Assembly: GCA_035629935.1 (NCBI GenBank)
Contig: DASQLQ010000143.1
Span: 1 to 20,182 of the forward strand
Origin: DASQLQ01 sp035629935
Lineage (GTDB): Bacteria; Actinomycetota; CADDZG01; WHSQ01
Length of the DNA: 20,182 nucleotides
Direction: 5' to 3'
Shown here: positions 1 through 6,489 of the stretch, piece by piece
Layout: every line of letters starts with the position of its first letter
Position numbering within the stretch: the stretch's first letter is position 1
Made by a program: the position numbers and the translations under genes
Notes under the pieces: model-generated
Told to the model about the DNA's origin: nothing
The model's database searches: none
What the model saw: only the letters and a program-made list of their open reading frames with translations

Positions 1-258
1 CCCAACGCCGAGGTGACGTGGAGGGACGTCCTACCGGGAGCGGTCTTCACGGGGCTCGTGTTCGAGGCCCTCAAGTTCATCGGGACGTTCTTCCTGGCCC
101 AGGGCGAGGCGGCCCGGACTGCCTCATTCGGTACTTTGGCAGGAGCGGCTACGTTATTGGTCGCTGCTTACCTATTGGCGCAGGTGGTCTTGTTGGCAGC
201 CGAGCTGAACGCGGTGATCTGCGAACGGCGCGCTATGCGGGGAACGGCGACGGTTTAA
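1..258 (+). CDS. YihY/BrkB family inner-membrane protein, 3' part only
   Basis: The reading frame is open from base 1, so the gene starts before the window; about 85 C-terminal residues are visible. The segment starts with a W-R-D-V-L-P-G-A stretch, followed by two hydrophobic helices and a terminal A-E-L-N-A motif. This is how the C-terminus of YihY/BrkB (once called RNase BN) family proteins looks: the 'WRDVLPGA' loop, a G-S/T-L-A-G turn and a last helix ending in 'LGAELNA'. Members are polytopic inner-membrane proteins of unsettled function and are not ribonucleases. The stop codon is directly followed by a strong AAGGAGG ribosome binding site for the next gene, so the two are probably co-transcribed. 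The family call is firm; the molecular role is unknown. Confidence 0.82.
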   Translation, partial: PNAEVTWRDVLPGAVFTGLVFEALKFIGTFFLAQGEAARTASFGTLAGAATLLVAAYLLAQVVLLAAELNAVICERRAMRGTATV

Positions 259-267
259 GGAGGAGAC

Positions 268-705
268 ATGGCAGACACGGAGACGCAGGAGGGCTACGGG
301 GAGACCAACAGCGTCCCTCAGGCGAACGGTCAGAAATCGGCAGGCCAGCTGATGAAAGAGGTCACCGAAGACCTTTCGACCTTGATGCGGAAAGAGATCG
401 AGCTCGCCAAGCAAGAGCTCGGCGCGGCGGTCTCGGCGAAGGTCAAGGGGGCCGTCCTGATAGCGATCGCCGGCGTCATGGCCTTCTTCGCTTTGATCTT
501 CGCGTTGCTCGCAGCCCGGGATGGCATCGCAACGTTCTGGCCGGCTTGGGCAGCCGACCTGACTACGATGGGCGCGCTTCTACTCATCGGCTTGATCGGC
601 GTGCTGATAGCAAAGAAGAAGCTCTCGACACCCGTGTCGGCCGAGCTGACGAAGCAATCGATCAAGGAGGATGTCCAGTGGGCGAAAACGCTCGGCAAAC
701 GGTAG
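268..705 (+). CDS. Actinobacterial Holin-X family (phage_holin_3_6-like) membrane protein
   Basis: 145 residues. The N-terminal 25 residues are polar, then comes an amphipathic helix with the typical Q-L-M-K-E-V-T-E-D-L-S-T-L-M-R-K-E-I-E-L-A-K pattern (about residues 27-48). Two transmembrane helices follow (about 61-83 and 97-114), and a short basic/polar tail. This is the architecture of the putative Actinobacterial Holin-X (holin superfamily III) proteins. Despite the name these are mostly chromosomal envelope proteins, and nothing around this one suggests a prophage. The start is well supported: AAGGAGG at 257-263 lies 4-5 bases before the ATG. The 3' end overlaps the following DUF3618 gene by 28 bp in another frame, a usual arrangement for these two families in Actinobacteria. 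Function is unknown; a role in envelope organisation is only an inference. Confidence 0.85.
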   Translation: MADTETQEGYGETNSVPQANGQKSAGQLMKEVTEDLSTLMRKEIELAKQELGAAVSAKVKGAVLIAIAGVMAFFALIFALLAARDGIATFWPAWAADLTTMGALLLIGLIGVLIAKKKLSTPVSAELTKQSIKEDVQWAKTLGKR

Positions 706-872
706 CGGAGATAGAAGAGACCCGCGAGGAACTGGCGCGCAAGGTCGATGATCTCGTCGACCGAGCGAAGGTCGAAGCGGGTGAGCTCGGCAAGAAGCTC
801 ATCGTTGTGGGATTGGCCGTGACGGCGGTTCTACTCGTCGGCTTCATAGCCAAGAGACGCGTCCGCGACTGA
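678..872 (+). CDS. DUF3618 domain small membrane protein
   Basis: 64 residues starting at GTG 678. An AAGGAGG (664-670) ends 7 bases before that GTG, which decides the start even though it lies inside the 3' end of the preceding gene. The N-terminal part reads A-E-I-E-E-T-R-E-E-L-A-R-K-V-D-D-L-V-D-R-A-K-V, the hallmark charged helix of DUF3618 (I-E-x-T-R-x-x-L-x-x-T/K-V-D-x-L). The C-terminal part is one hydrophobic helix (L-I-V-V-G-L-A-V-T-A-V-L-L-V-G-F-I-A) with a basic end (K-R-R-V-R-D), so the protein is probably anchored with its N-terminus in the cytoplasm. It follows a Holin-X protein, as it often does in actinobacterial genomes. The biochemical function of DUF3618 is not known. Confidence 0.85.
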   Translation: MGENARQTVAEIEETREELARKVDDLVDRAKVEAGELGKKLIVVGLAVTAVLLVGFIAKRRVRD

Positions 873-937
873 ACGATCTTCGCTTCACCCAGGTAGTCGG
901 CGCGGCGTGGCGCCTCTATCGCGAAACGTTCCTCCAG

Positions 938-1606
938 GTGGCGGGGTTGTTCGCGCTGTGTTTCCTGGTCCTTACTCCCCTGCCGCGCATCCTTGCTTTC
1001 GAGATCCCCGTTCTAGCTCGCGTTCCGCTCGGGATCCTGGTCGAGGTCACGGTGCCGGCCTTCGCAGGCACGTTGGCTTTGGTTGCTGCAACGCTCGTTC
1101 TATCTAGGCACCAAGAACCCAGTGTCCCAACAGTGGGGCTCGGCCCCCGGTTCCGCGAGCGGCTGAAACCCTCACTGGCCGCGGCCTTGTTGTCGGCCCT
1201 TCTGGCGACCATCCTGTTGTTCGTCCCTTACATCGGGCTGCTCTTGTCATTCCTGCTGATGCCGCTGATATTGGGGCCCCCGATCATCGGCCAGGTCGTC
1301 GCAGTGGAGGGACTATCTATCCGCGACGCTAAGGAACGCGCAAGGGCTCTGACGGAAGGCATCAGAGGGCGCGTCCTTCTCTATCTTCTGAATGTAGGCC
1401 TCGGTCTGGGGATCGCAACGGTGCTCCTGGTGGGAGGAGCGATGACCCTTGTGACTTCGGCGAACGACCTCACTCGCGTGTTGATCAATTCCATCTATCA
1501 GGCCGCGATATTGGGCGCCATCGTTGGCTTCCTCGCTGCAGTCGAGTACGTCGTCTTCGTCGAGCTCGTCGCACGCGCTAAGACGGCAGTCGCCATCCCG
1601 GATTGA
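938..1606 (+). CDS. polytopic membrane protein of unknown function
   Basis: 222 residues from the first conventional start (GTG 938), with about five to six hydrophobic segments and one Arg-rich cytoplasmic loop (R-F-R-E-R-L-K-P). I do not recognise a catalytic motif. The pattern (an F-T-Q-V-V-G-A-A-W-R-L-Y-R lead-in, long Ala/Leu helices, an 'R-A-R-A-L-T-E-G' segment) resembles the membrane proteins loosely grouped with glycerophosphodiesterase membrane-domain or DUF7847-like families, but I am unsure. The frame is open and protein-like back to base 869, where a CTG overlaps the TGA of the preceding gene. The true start may therefore lie upstream, which would add 23 residues. The 3' end overlaps the convergent thiD gene by 29 bp. 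It is probably the last gene of the BrkB/Holin-X/DUF3618 unit. Confidence 0.7.
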   Translation: MAGLFALCFLVLTPLPRILAFEIPVLARVPLGILVEVTVPAFAGTLALVAATLVLSRHQEPSVPTVGLGPRFRERLKPSLAAALLSALLATILLFVPYIGLLLSFLLMPLILGPPIIGQVVAVEGLSIRDAKERARALTEGIRGRVLLYLLNVGLGLGIATVLLVGGAMTLVTSANDLTRVLINSIYQAAILGAIVGFLAAVEYVVFVELVARAKTAVAIPD

Positions 1607-2396
1607 CGGGCCCGTAGCCACGACCCAATCGCAAACTCCGGTCGATCGCCCCGCTCAGGAAGTCTTTCGCAAAGGTGACGGCCTCCAACAGCTCGTCCCC
1701 GTGGGCCAAGCGTGCCGCGATCGCGGCCGACAAGGCGCAGCCGGTTCCGTGCGTGTCCTCGGTCTCGAAGCGCGGGCCCCTGAGGTGGTGCATCTCGTCC
1801 CCTGTGAAGAACACGTCCACGGCTTCTCTGTCCGGGAGGTGCCCTCCCTTGACGAGAACGGAACGGGGCCCGAGCTCGTGCAGAGATCGCGCCGCGTCCT
1901 CCATGGCGTCGAGAGACTCGACCTCCCTGTCGAGTAGGGCACCCGCTTCGTACAGGTTCGGCGTAATGACACTGGCGAGGGGAAGGAGCTGCTGCTTCAA
2001 CGCGTCGACGGCTGAAGTGGCCAACAGCCGGTCGCGGTGCTTGGACACGAAGACCGGGTCGACGACCAGGTTCTCGATGCCATGACCCTTCACCGCAGCA
2101 GCCACCGCTTCGACGATCCCGGCCGATGCAAGCATCCCGGTTTTGGCCGCGTCGACCCCGATGTCGGTAGCGACGGCATCGATCTGTTGCGTGACGAACT
2201 CCGCCGGCACCTCGTGGATGCCGATGACCTCGACGGTGTTCTGCGCCGTCAATGCGGTCAGCGCGCTCATCCCATGGCATCCGAGCGCAAGGAAAACCTT
2301 GAGGTCTGCCTGGATGCCGGCCCCCCCTCCGGAGTCCGAACCGGCGATCGTGAGAGCGCGCGGCAGATCGACTACTGGGTGCGCAGGTGCTCCCAT
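1578..2396 (-). CDS. thiD: ThiD: hydroxymethylpyrimidine/phosphomethylpyrimidine kinase
   Basis: 272 residues, the usual length. It phosphorylates 4-amino-5-hydroxymethyl-2-methylpyrimidine (HMP) to HMP-P and then HMP-PP, the pyrimidine half of thiamine. Ribokinase-family signatures are in order: A-G-S-D-S-G-G-G-A-G-I-Q-A-D near the N-terminus, D-P-V-F-V-S-K in the middle, T-P-N-L-Y-E-A, V-K-G-G-H, and the anion-hole motif D-T-H-G-T-G-C near the C-terminus. I chose ATG 2396 over the in-frame GTG at 2411 because the GTG sits inside the GGAAGGAGG ribosome binding site (2401-2409). The gene begins inside the 3' end of thiL (25 bp overlap), so translation is probably coupled. No thiC, thiE or thiG is in the window, so whether the cell makes HMP itself or salvages it cannot be told. 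Confidence 0.95.
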   Translation of the reverse strand: MGAPAHPVVDLPRALTIAGSDSGGGAGIQADLKVFLALGCHGMSALTALTAQNTVEVIGIHEVPAEFVTQQIDAVATDIGVDAAKTGMLASAGIVEAVAAAVKGHGIENLVVDPVFVSKHRDRLLATSAVDALKQQLLPLASVITPNLYEAGALLDREVESLDAMEDAARSLHELGPRSVLVKGGHLPDREAVDVFFTGDEMHHLRGPRFETEDTHGTGCALSAAIAARLAHGDELLEAVTFAKDFLSGAIDRSLRLGRGYGPVNPGWRLPS

Positions 2397-3385
2397 CCCC
2401 CCTCCTTCCACTGCTCGAGCGATGTAGTGCCCAGTCGAGCCTCACCATCAGTGATCGTGCCCACCCGCGTGACTTCGGTGCCGATCTCGTTCAACTCGAT
2501 GGACAACCGGTTCAGAGATCCTTCTGGGATAGTCAGGAGCAGCTCGAAGTCTTCGCCACCGGCCAGGGCTGCCTCCATCGGGAAGATCAGCTCCGCGAGG
2601 TCTGCCAAAGCCGGATCGACCGGGATCGAGTCGATCTCTATCTCGCATCCAACGCCACTCGCTGCTACGAGGTGGCCGAGATCGCGTGCGAAGCCATCCG
2701 AGATATCGATCATCGCGGTCGCGCCGGCCGTCGCCGCGACCACGCCCTCCTCGACCCGGGCGACCGGACGCAACTGTCGACGCTTCAACTCCGCAACTCC
2801 CTCGACATCGGTGCGCAGCGCGAGCAAGCCGCCGGCGGCTCCTCCGAGCGAGCCGGTCACACAGATAGCGTCCCCGGGCTTGGCTCCCGACCGGAGAACC
2901 GGATGCTCCGCGTTCCCTACCAGTGCGACGCCGACGGATATCCGATCAGCTTCACTCACGTCACCGCCTACGACACCGGCCCCCCACCGCTCGGACGCCG
3001 CAAGCAATCCGTCGAGCAGCTCGTCGACGAAAACAACCTGTGTCGTAGACGGTAGACACAGGGTTGCAACGGCCCGGCGCGGCCGTCCTCCCATGGCTGC
3101 GATGTCCGACACGTTCGCCGCGAATGTCTTCCAGCCGACGTCATGGCCGGTTGCATAGTTCCGGTCGAAATCGATGCCCTCCACGAGGACGTCCGTCGTG
3201 AGCAGTAACCGTTGAGGCTCCATCGAGAACACCGCGGCGTCGTCCCCGGACCAGACCTCATCCCCGGGGGCCGCGCCGATACGTGACACGAAACGATCGA
3301 TCAGCCCGAACTCGCCGAGCGCCCCTACCGTCTCCTGTTCGGAGTTAGACAGCCGGACCCGCGCCGGTGACTTCGGACCGGACAT
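2372..3385 (-). CDS. thiL: ThiL: thiamine-monophosphate kinase
   Basis: 337 residues. It carries out the ATP-dependent conversion of thiamine monophosphate to thiamine pyrophosphate, the last step of cofactor synthesis. It belongs to the AIR-synthase/PurM-like superfamily. Visible family motifs in order are G-D-D-A-A-V, T-T-D-V-L-V-E-G-I-D-F, N-V-S-D-I-A-A-M-G-G, G-G-D-V-S, K-P-G-D-A-I-C-V-T-G, M-I-D-I-S-D-G-F-A-R-D-L and the C-terminal G-G-E-D-F-E-L-L. These cover the Mg/ATP-binding aspartates and the substrate region. The N-terminus has about 23 residues before the usual 'L-G-E-F-G-L-I' beginning. There is no clear ribosome binding site at ATG 3385 and no later ATG or GTG before the conserved part, so this start is the best available. 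It overlaps the end of pckA by 41 bp and the start of thiD by 25 bp, forming a tight three-gene unit. Confidence 0.95.
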   Translation of the reverse strand: MSGPKSPARVRLSNSEQETVGALGEFGLIDRFVSRIGAAPGDEVWSGDDAAVFSMEPQRLLLTTDVLVEGIDFDRNYATGHDVGWKTFAANVSDIAAMGGRPRRAVATLCLPSTTQVVFVDELLDGLLAASERWGAGVVGGDVSEADRISVGVALVGNAEHPVLRSGAKPGDAICVTGSLGGAAGGLLALRTDVEGVAELKRRQLRPVARVEEGVVAATAGATAMIDISDGFARDLGHLVAASGVGCEIEIDSIPVDPALADLAELIFPMEAALAGGEDFELLLTIPEGSLNRLSIELNEIGTEVTRVGTITDGEARLGTTSLEQWKEGGWEHLRTQ

Positions 3386-4919
3386 GGGCGCTGAACTGCT
3401 CGAAGTTCTTTACGAACATCTGAGCCAGCTCGGCAGCTTTCTTGTCGTACGCCCCGGGGTCATCCCAGGTCGATCGGGGGTCGAGGACCTCGGCGGGGAC
3501 GCCGGGACACTCGAGCGGCACCTCGAGGTTGAAGACGTCGTGTGTCTTCGTCGCCACGTTCTCGAGCTCGCCACTCGTGGCTGCGCTGACCATCCGCCGG
3601 GTGTGGTCGATGTCCATGCGTTTGCCGACCCCATATGGACCACCGGTCCAGCCGGTGTTGACGAGGAAGACGCTCGAACCGTGTTTCGCGATGCGTTCGC
3701 CGAGCATCTCCGCATACGTGCTCGGCTTCAACGGCAAGAACGGGGCCCCGAAACAGGCAGAGAAGGTCGCTTGCGGCTCGCTCCCCACCCCGGCTTCGGT
3801 GCCGGCCAGCTTGGACGTGAATCCCGAAAGGAAGTGGTACATCGCGGCCTCGGGAGAGAGCTTCGAGATCGGAGGCAGCACCCCGAACGCGTCGGCCGTC
3901 AGGAAGACGATGGTGCTCGCGTGGCCGGCCTGGCCCTCGGGAACGAATCCGGGGATGAACTCAAGGGGGTAGGCGGCACGCGTGTTCTCGGTGAGCGTCG
4001 GATCCGTGTAATCGACCACCCGGAATGCTTCATCGACCACGACGTTCTCGACGACGGAGCCGAACTTGATCGCGGACCAGATCTGTGGCTCCTTCTCCTC
4101 CGAAAGGTCGATGCATTTGGCGTAGCAGCCACCTTCGAAGTTGAAGACCCCATCGTCCGACCAGCCATGCTCGTCATCCCCGATCAACCTGCGCTCCGGA
4201 TCGGCGGACAGGGTCGTCTTCCCCGTTCCCGAGAGCCCGAAGAACAGTGCGACATCACCGGATGACCCGACGTTCGCCGAACAGTGCATCGGGAGAACGC
4301 CCTGGGCGGGCATCAGGTAGTTGGCCGCAGTGAACATGGACTTCTTCATCTCGCCCGCGTATTCGGTACCGCAGATCAGAACTTGCTTGCGCTCCAGATC
4401 GAGGCCGATGAACGCCTCAGAGTTCGTCTGATCGCGCTCGGGCACCGCCTCGAAGCTGGGGGCCGCGAGAACCGTGAACTCGGGCTCGAATCCAACGAAG
4501 TCGTCCGCTGTCGGCCTGCGGAAGAGCTGCCGGCAGAACAGAGCGTGCCAGGCGCGTTCGCAGATGACCCGAAGCTTGATCCGGTGGGCCGGGTGGGCCC
4601 CGACGAAAGCGTCGATGACATAGAGGTCCCGGCCCTCGAGATGTGCACGCACCTTGTCCTGGAGCGCGTCGAAGGCCTCCGGCTCGAAACCCTGGTTCAC
4701 GGGCCCCCAGTCGATCAAGTCCTTGGACTTGCCGTGGGAGACGAAGTAGCGGTCCTTCGGAGACCGTCCGGTTCGCTTGCCGGTCCTCGTAACCAGTGCG
4801 CCCGTTCCGGCGAGGATGCCTTCCTCCCGCTTCAGCGCGTGCTCGATCAAGTGCGAGGAGCTCAGGTTCGAGAAAACGTTGCCGGGCCTTTCGATCCCGC
4901 CAAGATGCTCTACCGCCAC
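3345..4919 (-). CDS. pckA: PckA: ATP-dependent phosphoenolpyruvate carboxykinase
   Basis: Converts oxaloacetate plus ATP to phosphoenolpyruvate, CO2 and ADP, the entry step of gluconeogenesis. From GTG 4919 it is 524 residues, within the normal range for the ATP-type enzyme. Motifs: the substrate-binding T-G-R-S-P-K-D-R around residues 50-57, the P-loop G-L-S-G-T-G-K-T at 228-235, the kinase-2 motif L-I-G-D-D-E-H-G-W soon after, and the conserved E-N-V-V-V-D-E segment. Many Actinobacteria use the GTP-type enzyme instead, so the ATP type is a mild lineage hint. An upstream GTG at 4967 is in frame, but the segment between is not family-like, while a TAGGAG lies about 10 bases before GTG 4919. 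A TAGGCT (4960-4955, minus strand) could be its -10 box. The 3' end overlaps thiL by 41 bp. Confidence 0.95.
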   Translation of the reverse strand: MAVEHLGGIERPGNVFSNLSSSHLIEHALKREEGILAGTGALVTRTGKRTGRSPKDRYFVSHGKSKDLIDWGPVNQGFEPEAFDALQDKVRAHLEGRDLYVIDAFVGAHPAHRIKLRVICERAWHALFCRQLFRRPTADDFVGFEPEFTVLAAPSFEAVPERDQTNSEAFIGLDLERKQVLICGTEYAGEMKKSMFTAANYLMPAQGVLPMHCSANVGSSGDVALFFGLSGTGKTTLSADPERRLIGDDEHGWSDDGVFNFEGGCYAKCIDLSEEKEPQIWSAIKFGSVVENVVVDEAFRVVDYTDPTLTENTRAAYPLEFIPGFVPEGQAGHASTIVFLTADAFGVLPPISKLSPEAAMYHFLSGFTSKLAGTEAGVGSEPQATFSACFGAPFLPLKPSTYAEMLGERIAKHGSSVFLVNTGWTGGPYGVGKRMDIDHTRRMVSAATSGELENVATKTHDVFNLEVPLECPGVPAEVLDPRSTWDDPGAYDKKAAELAQMFVKNFEQFSAHVRSEVTGAGPAV

Positions 4920-4954
4920 GATTCGCAAACTCCTAGTGATGGGGGGAAACACCC

Positions 4955-4960
4955 AGCCTA
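4955..4960 (-). promoter_or_regulatory. putative -10 box of pckA (TAGGCT)
   Basis: On the minus strand TAGGCT fits the actinobacterial TANNNT -10 pattern. It would give a leader of roughly 30 nt carrying the TAGGAG ribosome binding site of pckA. No good -35 hexamer is seen 16-18 bases upstream. Position and pattern only. Confidence 0.35.
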
Positions 4961-4997
4961 CCTTCACTTCCCCACCCGTGAGGGTCGGGAATCCGGC

Positions 4998-5006
4998 TGC
5001 TACACT
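4998..5006 (+). promoter_or_regulatory. putative extended -10 promoter (TGC-TACACT) for the Lrp-like gene
   Basis: TGC directly before TACACT makes an extended -10 element, which can work without a strong -35; none is evident. It lies about 57 bases before the GTG of the ligand-binding-domain gene and would give a leader of about 50 nt including an AAGGAGG site. It sits in the 143-bp gap shared with divergent pckA. Confidence 0.45.
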
Positions 5007-5062
5007 CCCTCATCCCCGGTCGCGAGCGCGCTCGGCGTCGAGCGTCGAACAAGGAGGCAAGA

Positions 5063-5302
5063 GTGGCGGACGTACAGGCTTACATCCTCATCCAGACCGA
5101 GGTCGGCAAGGCAGCCCAGGTTGCCAAAGAAGTACGAAACATCGAAGGCGTCGACGCGGCCGAGGATGTGACGGGCCCATACGACGTGATCGTGCGTGCC
5201 AGTGCATCCAATGTGGATGACCTCGGCAAGTTAGTCGTTGCCAAGATCCAGGCGGTCGAAGGCATCACCCGTACGCTGACGTGCCCCGTCGTCCACCTCT
5301 GA
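5063..5302 (+). CDS. stand-alone Lrp/AsnC ligand-binding (RAM) domain protein
   Basis: 79 residues consisting only of the alpha/beta regulator-of-amino-acid-metabolism (RAM/AsnC C-terminal) domain. A-Y-I-L-I-Q-T-E-V-G-K forms strand 1, the V-x-N-I-E-G-V-D-A-A-E-D-V-T-G-P-Y-D-V-I-V motif is the dimer and ligand region, and G-I-T-R-T-L-T-C-P-V-V at the end matches the last strand. No helix-turn-helix precedes it, so it should not bind DNA by itself. Such single-domain proteins form oligomers and may bind amino acids or pair with full Lrp proteins. The start is GTG 5063, with AAGGAGG at 5051-5057. Its 3' end overlaps the following PLP-enzyme gene by 22 bp, suggesting coupled translation and a shared role in amino-acid (perhaps sulfur amino-acid) metabolism. 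That link is inferred. Confidence 0.88.
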   Translation: MADVQAYILIQTEVGKAAQVAKEVRNIEGVDAAEDVTGPYDVIVRASASNVDDLGKLVVAKIQAVEGITRTLTCPVVHL

Positions 5303-6489
5303 GCGGCGATAAGCAACTCGGCTTAGGCACTCGGGCGGTTCATCCGCCGCGACCCACTCCACAGGACGGCACACCGGTCGCTCCGGTGCTCGATCCTGCA
5401 TCCACCTACTCCTTCGACGACACCGCTTCGTTCGCCAAGGCCTCCGAAGAGAAGGTCGGCGCGGGATACGTCTACACGCGTTGGGCCAACCCGACGATCG
5501 ACGCCTTCGAAGCCGCGGTCGCCGATCTCGAGGGGGCCGAGGAGGCCGAAGCGTTCGCGAGCGGGATGGCCGCGATCTCGACAACGTTCCTGAGCGCATG
5601 CTCCTCCGGCGATCGCATCGTTGCCGCTCGACAGCTGTACGGAGGGACGTTCGCGATATTGACGCAGACGCTCCCCCGATACGGGATCGAAGCGACCCTC
5701 GTCGATGTGGCCGATCACGCGGGGATCGAAGCAGCCTTGGACGGAGCGTCGCTCCTGTATTGCGAGACCATCGGAAATCCAAGGATCGAAGTCGCTAACC
5801 TACCGGTGCTGGGCAAGTTGGCAGCCGCGGCGGGAGTGCCCTTCGTCGTCGACAACACGTTCGCCAGCCCCGTCCTCTGTCGTCCTATCGAGCACGGAGC
5901 GGACGTCGTGATCCATTCCGCGACGAAGTTTCTAGGTGGCCACCACGATCTGATCGGCGGGGTGGTGTGTGGATCTCCACCCTTCCTGGACAAGATGCGC
6001 GAGCTAGCTCGCGAGCTCGGTGCGGTCCTGTCTCCGTTCAACGCTTGGCTGGCTCTCCGAGGGATCGCGACCATCCAGCTCAGGGTGGAGCGCTCCTCCG
6101 CCGGTGCGGCCAAGATCGCCCGAGTGCTCGACGAGCACGCCGGTATCGACGGCGTCTTCTACCCAACCCTCGCCGGTGGTTCGGGGGCCGACCTTGCAGC
6201 GCGACTACTCGGAGGACATGGTGGAGGAACGCTTGCCTTCGATGTGGCCGGGGGCCGCGAGAGGACCGCTCGATTCCAAGAGGCCCTGCGGGTGATCATG
6301 CGCGCCGCTTCGCTCGGTGGCACTCATTCGTTGATCGTCCACGCCGCGAGCGTTACGCATACCCAGCTGACGGACGCAGAACTGGACGAAGCCGGTATCT
6401 CGGAGGGTTTCTGTCGCCTGTCGGTCGGACTCGAGGACCATGACGACCTGATCGCCGACCTGCTCCAAGCCTTGGAGGCGTCGGCCTAA
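5281..6489 (+). CDS. Cys/Met-metabolism PLP-dependent enzyme (transsulfuration family)
   Basis: 402 residues, the full length of the fold-type I cystathionine gamma-synthase / gamma-lyase / O-acetylhomoserine sulfhydrylase / methionine gamma-lyase family. Visible residues: Y65 and R67 in Y-x-R-x-x-N-P-T (phosphate contact from the neighbouring subunit), S-G-M-A-A, Y120 in L-Y-G-G-T-F (ring stacking), D-N-T-F-A-S-P, and the Schiff-base lysine K216 in S-A-T-K-F-L-G-G-H. The residue at the methionine gamma-lyase active-site cysteine (YGCTF in that enzyme) is Gly122, arguing against a classical methionine gamma-lyase. Substrate specificity cannot be fixed from sequence alone. The GTG start lies inside the preceding gene and has no own ribosome binding site, so coupling is likely. 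It ends interlocked with gpsA (4-bp convergent overlap). Confidence 0.9.
   Translation: MPRRPPLSGDKQLGLGTRAVHPPRPTPQDGTPVAPVLDPASTYSFDDTASFAKASEEKVGAGYVYTRWANPTIDAFEAAVADLEGAEEAEAFASGMAAISTTFLSACSSGDRIVAARQLYGGTFAILTQTLPRYGIEATLVDVADHAGIEAALDGASLLYCETIGNPRIEVANLPVLGKLAAAAGVPFVVDNTFASPVLCRPIEHGADVVIHSATKFLGGHHDLIGGVVCGSPPFLDKMRELARELGAVLSPFNAWLALRGIATIQLRVERSSAGAAKIARVLDEHAGIDGVFYPTLAGGSGADLAARLLGGHGGGTLAFDVAGGRERTARFQEALRVIMRAASLGGTHSLIVHAASVTHTQLTDAELDEAGISEGFCRLSVGLEDHDDLIADLLQALEASA

Noticed and set aside
18..677. Long open frame on the plus strand leading into the DUF3618 gene
   Set aside because: It is Arg/Gly-rich shadow coding across the BrkB and Holin-X genes; the strong ribosome binding site at 664-670 and the DUF3618 motif place the real start at 678.
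268..705. Prophage or lysis cassette suggested by the word 'holin'
   Set aside because: Holin-X proteins are common chromosomal genes in Actinobacteria; no endolysin, capsid, integrase or att repeat is present.
2037..3158. Long plus-strand open frame opposite thiD/thiL
   Set aside because: Low-complexity Ser/Arg/Pro translation with no domain; the minus strand encodes intact ThiD and ThiL.
3386..5062. TPP riboswitch controlling the thi genes
   Set aside because: thiL starts inside pckA and the gap before pckA lacks the conserved CUGAGA / thi-box elements.
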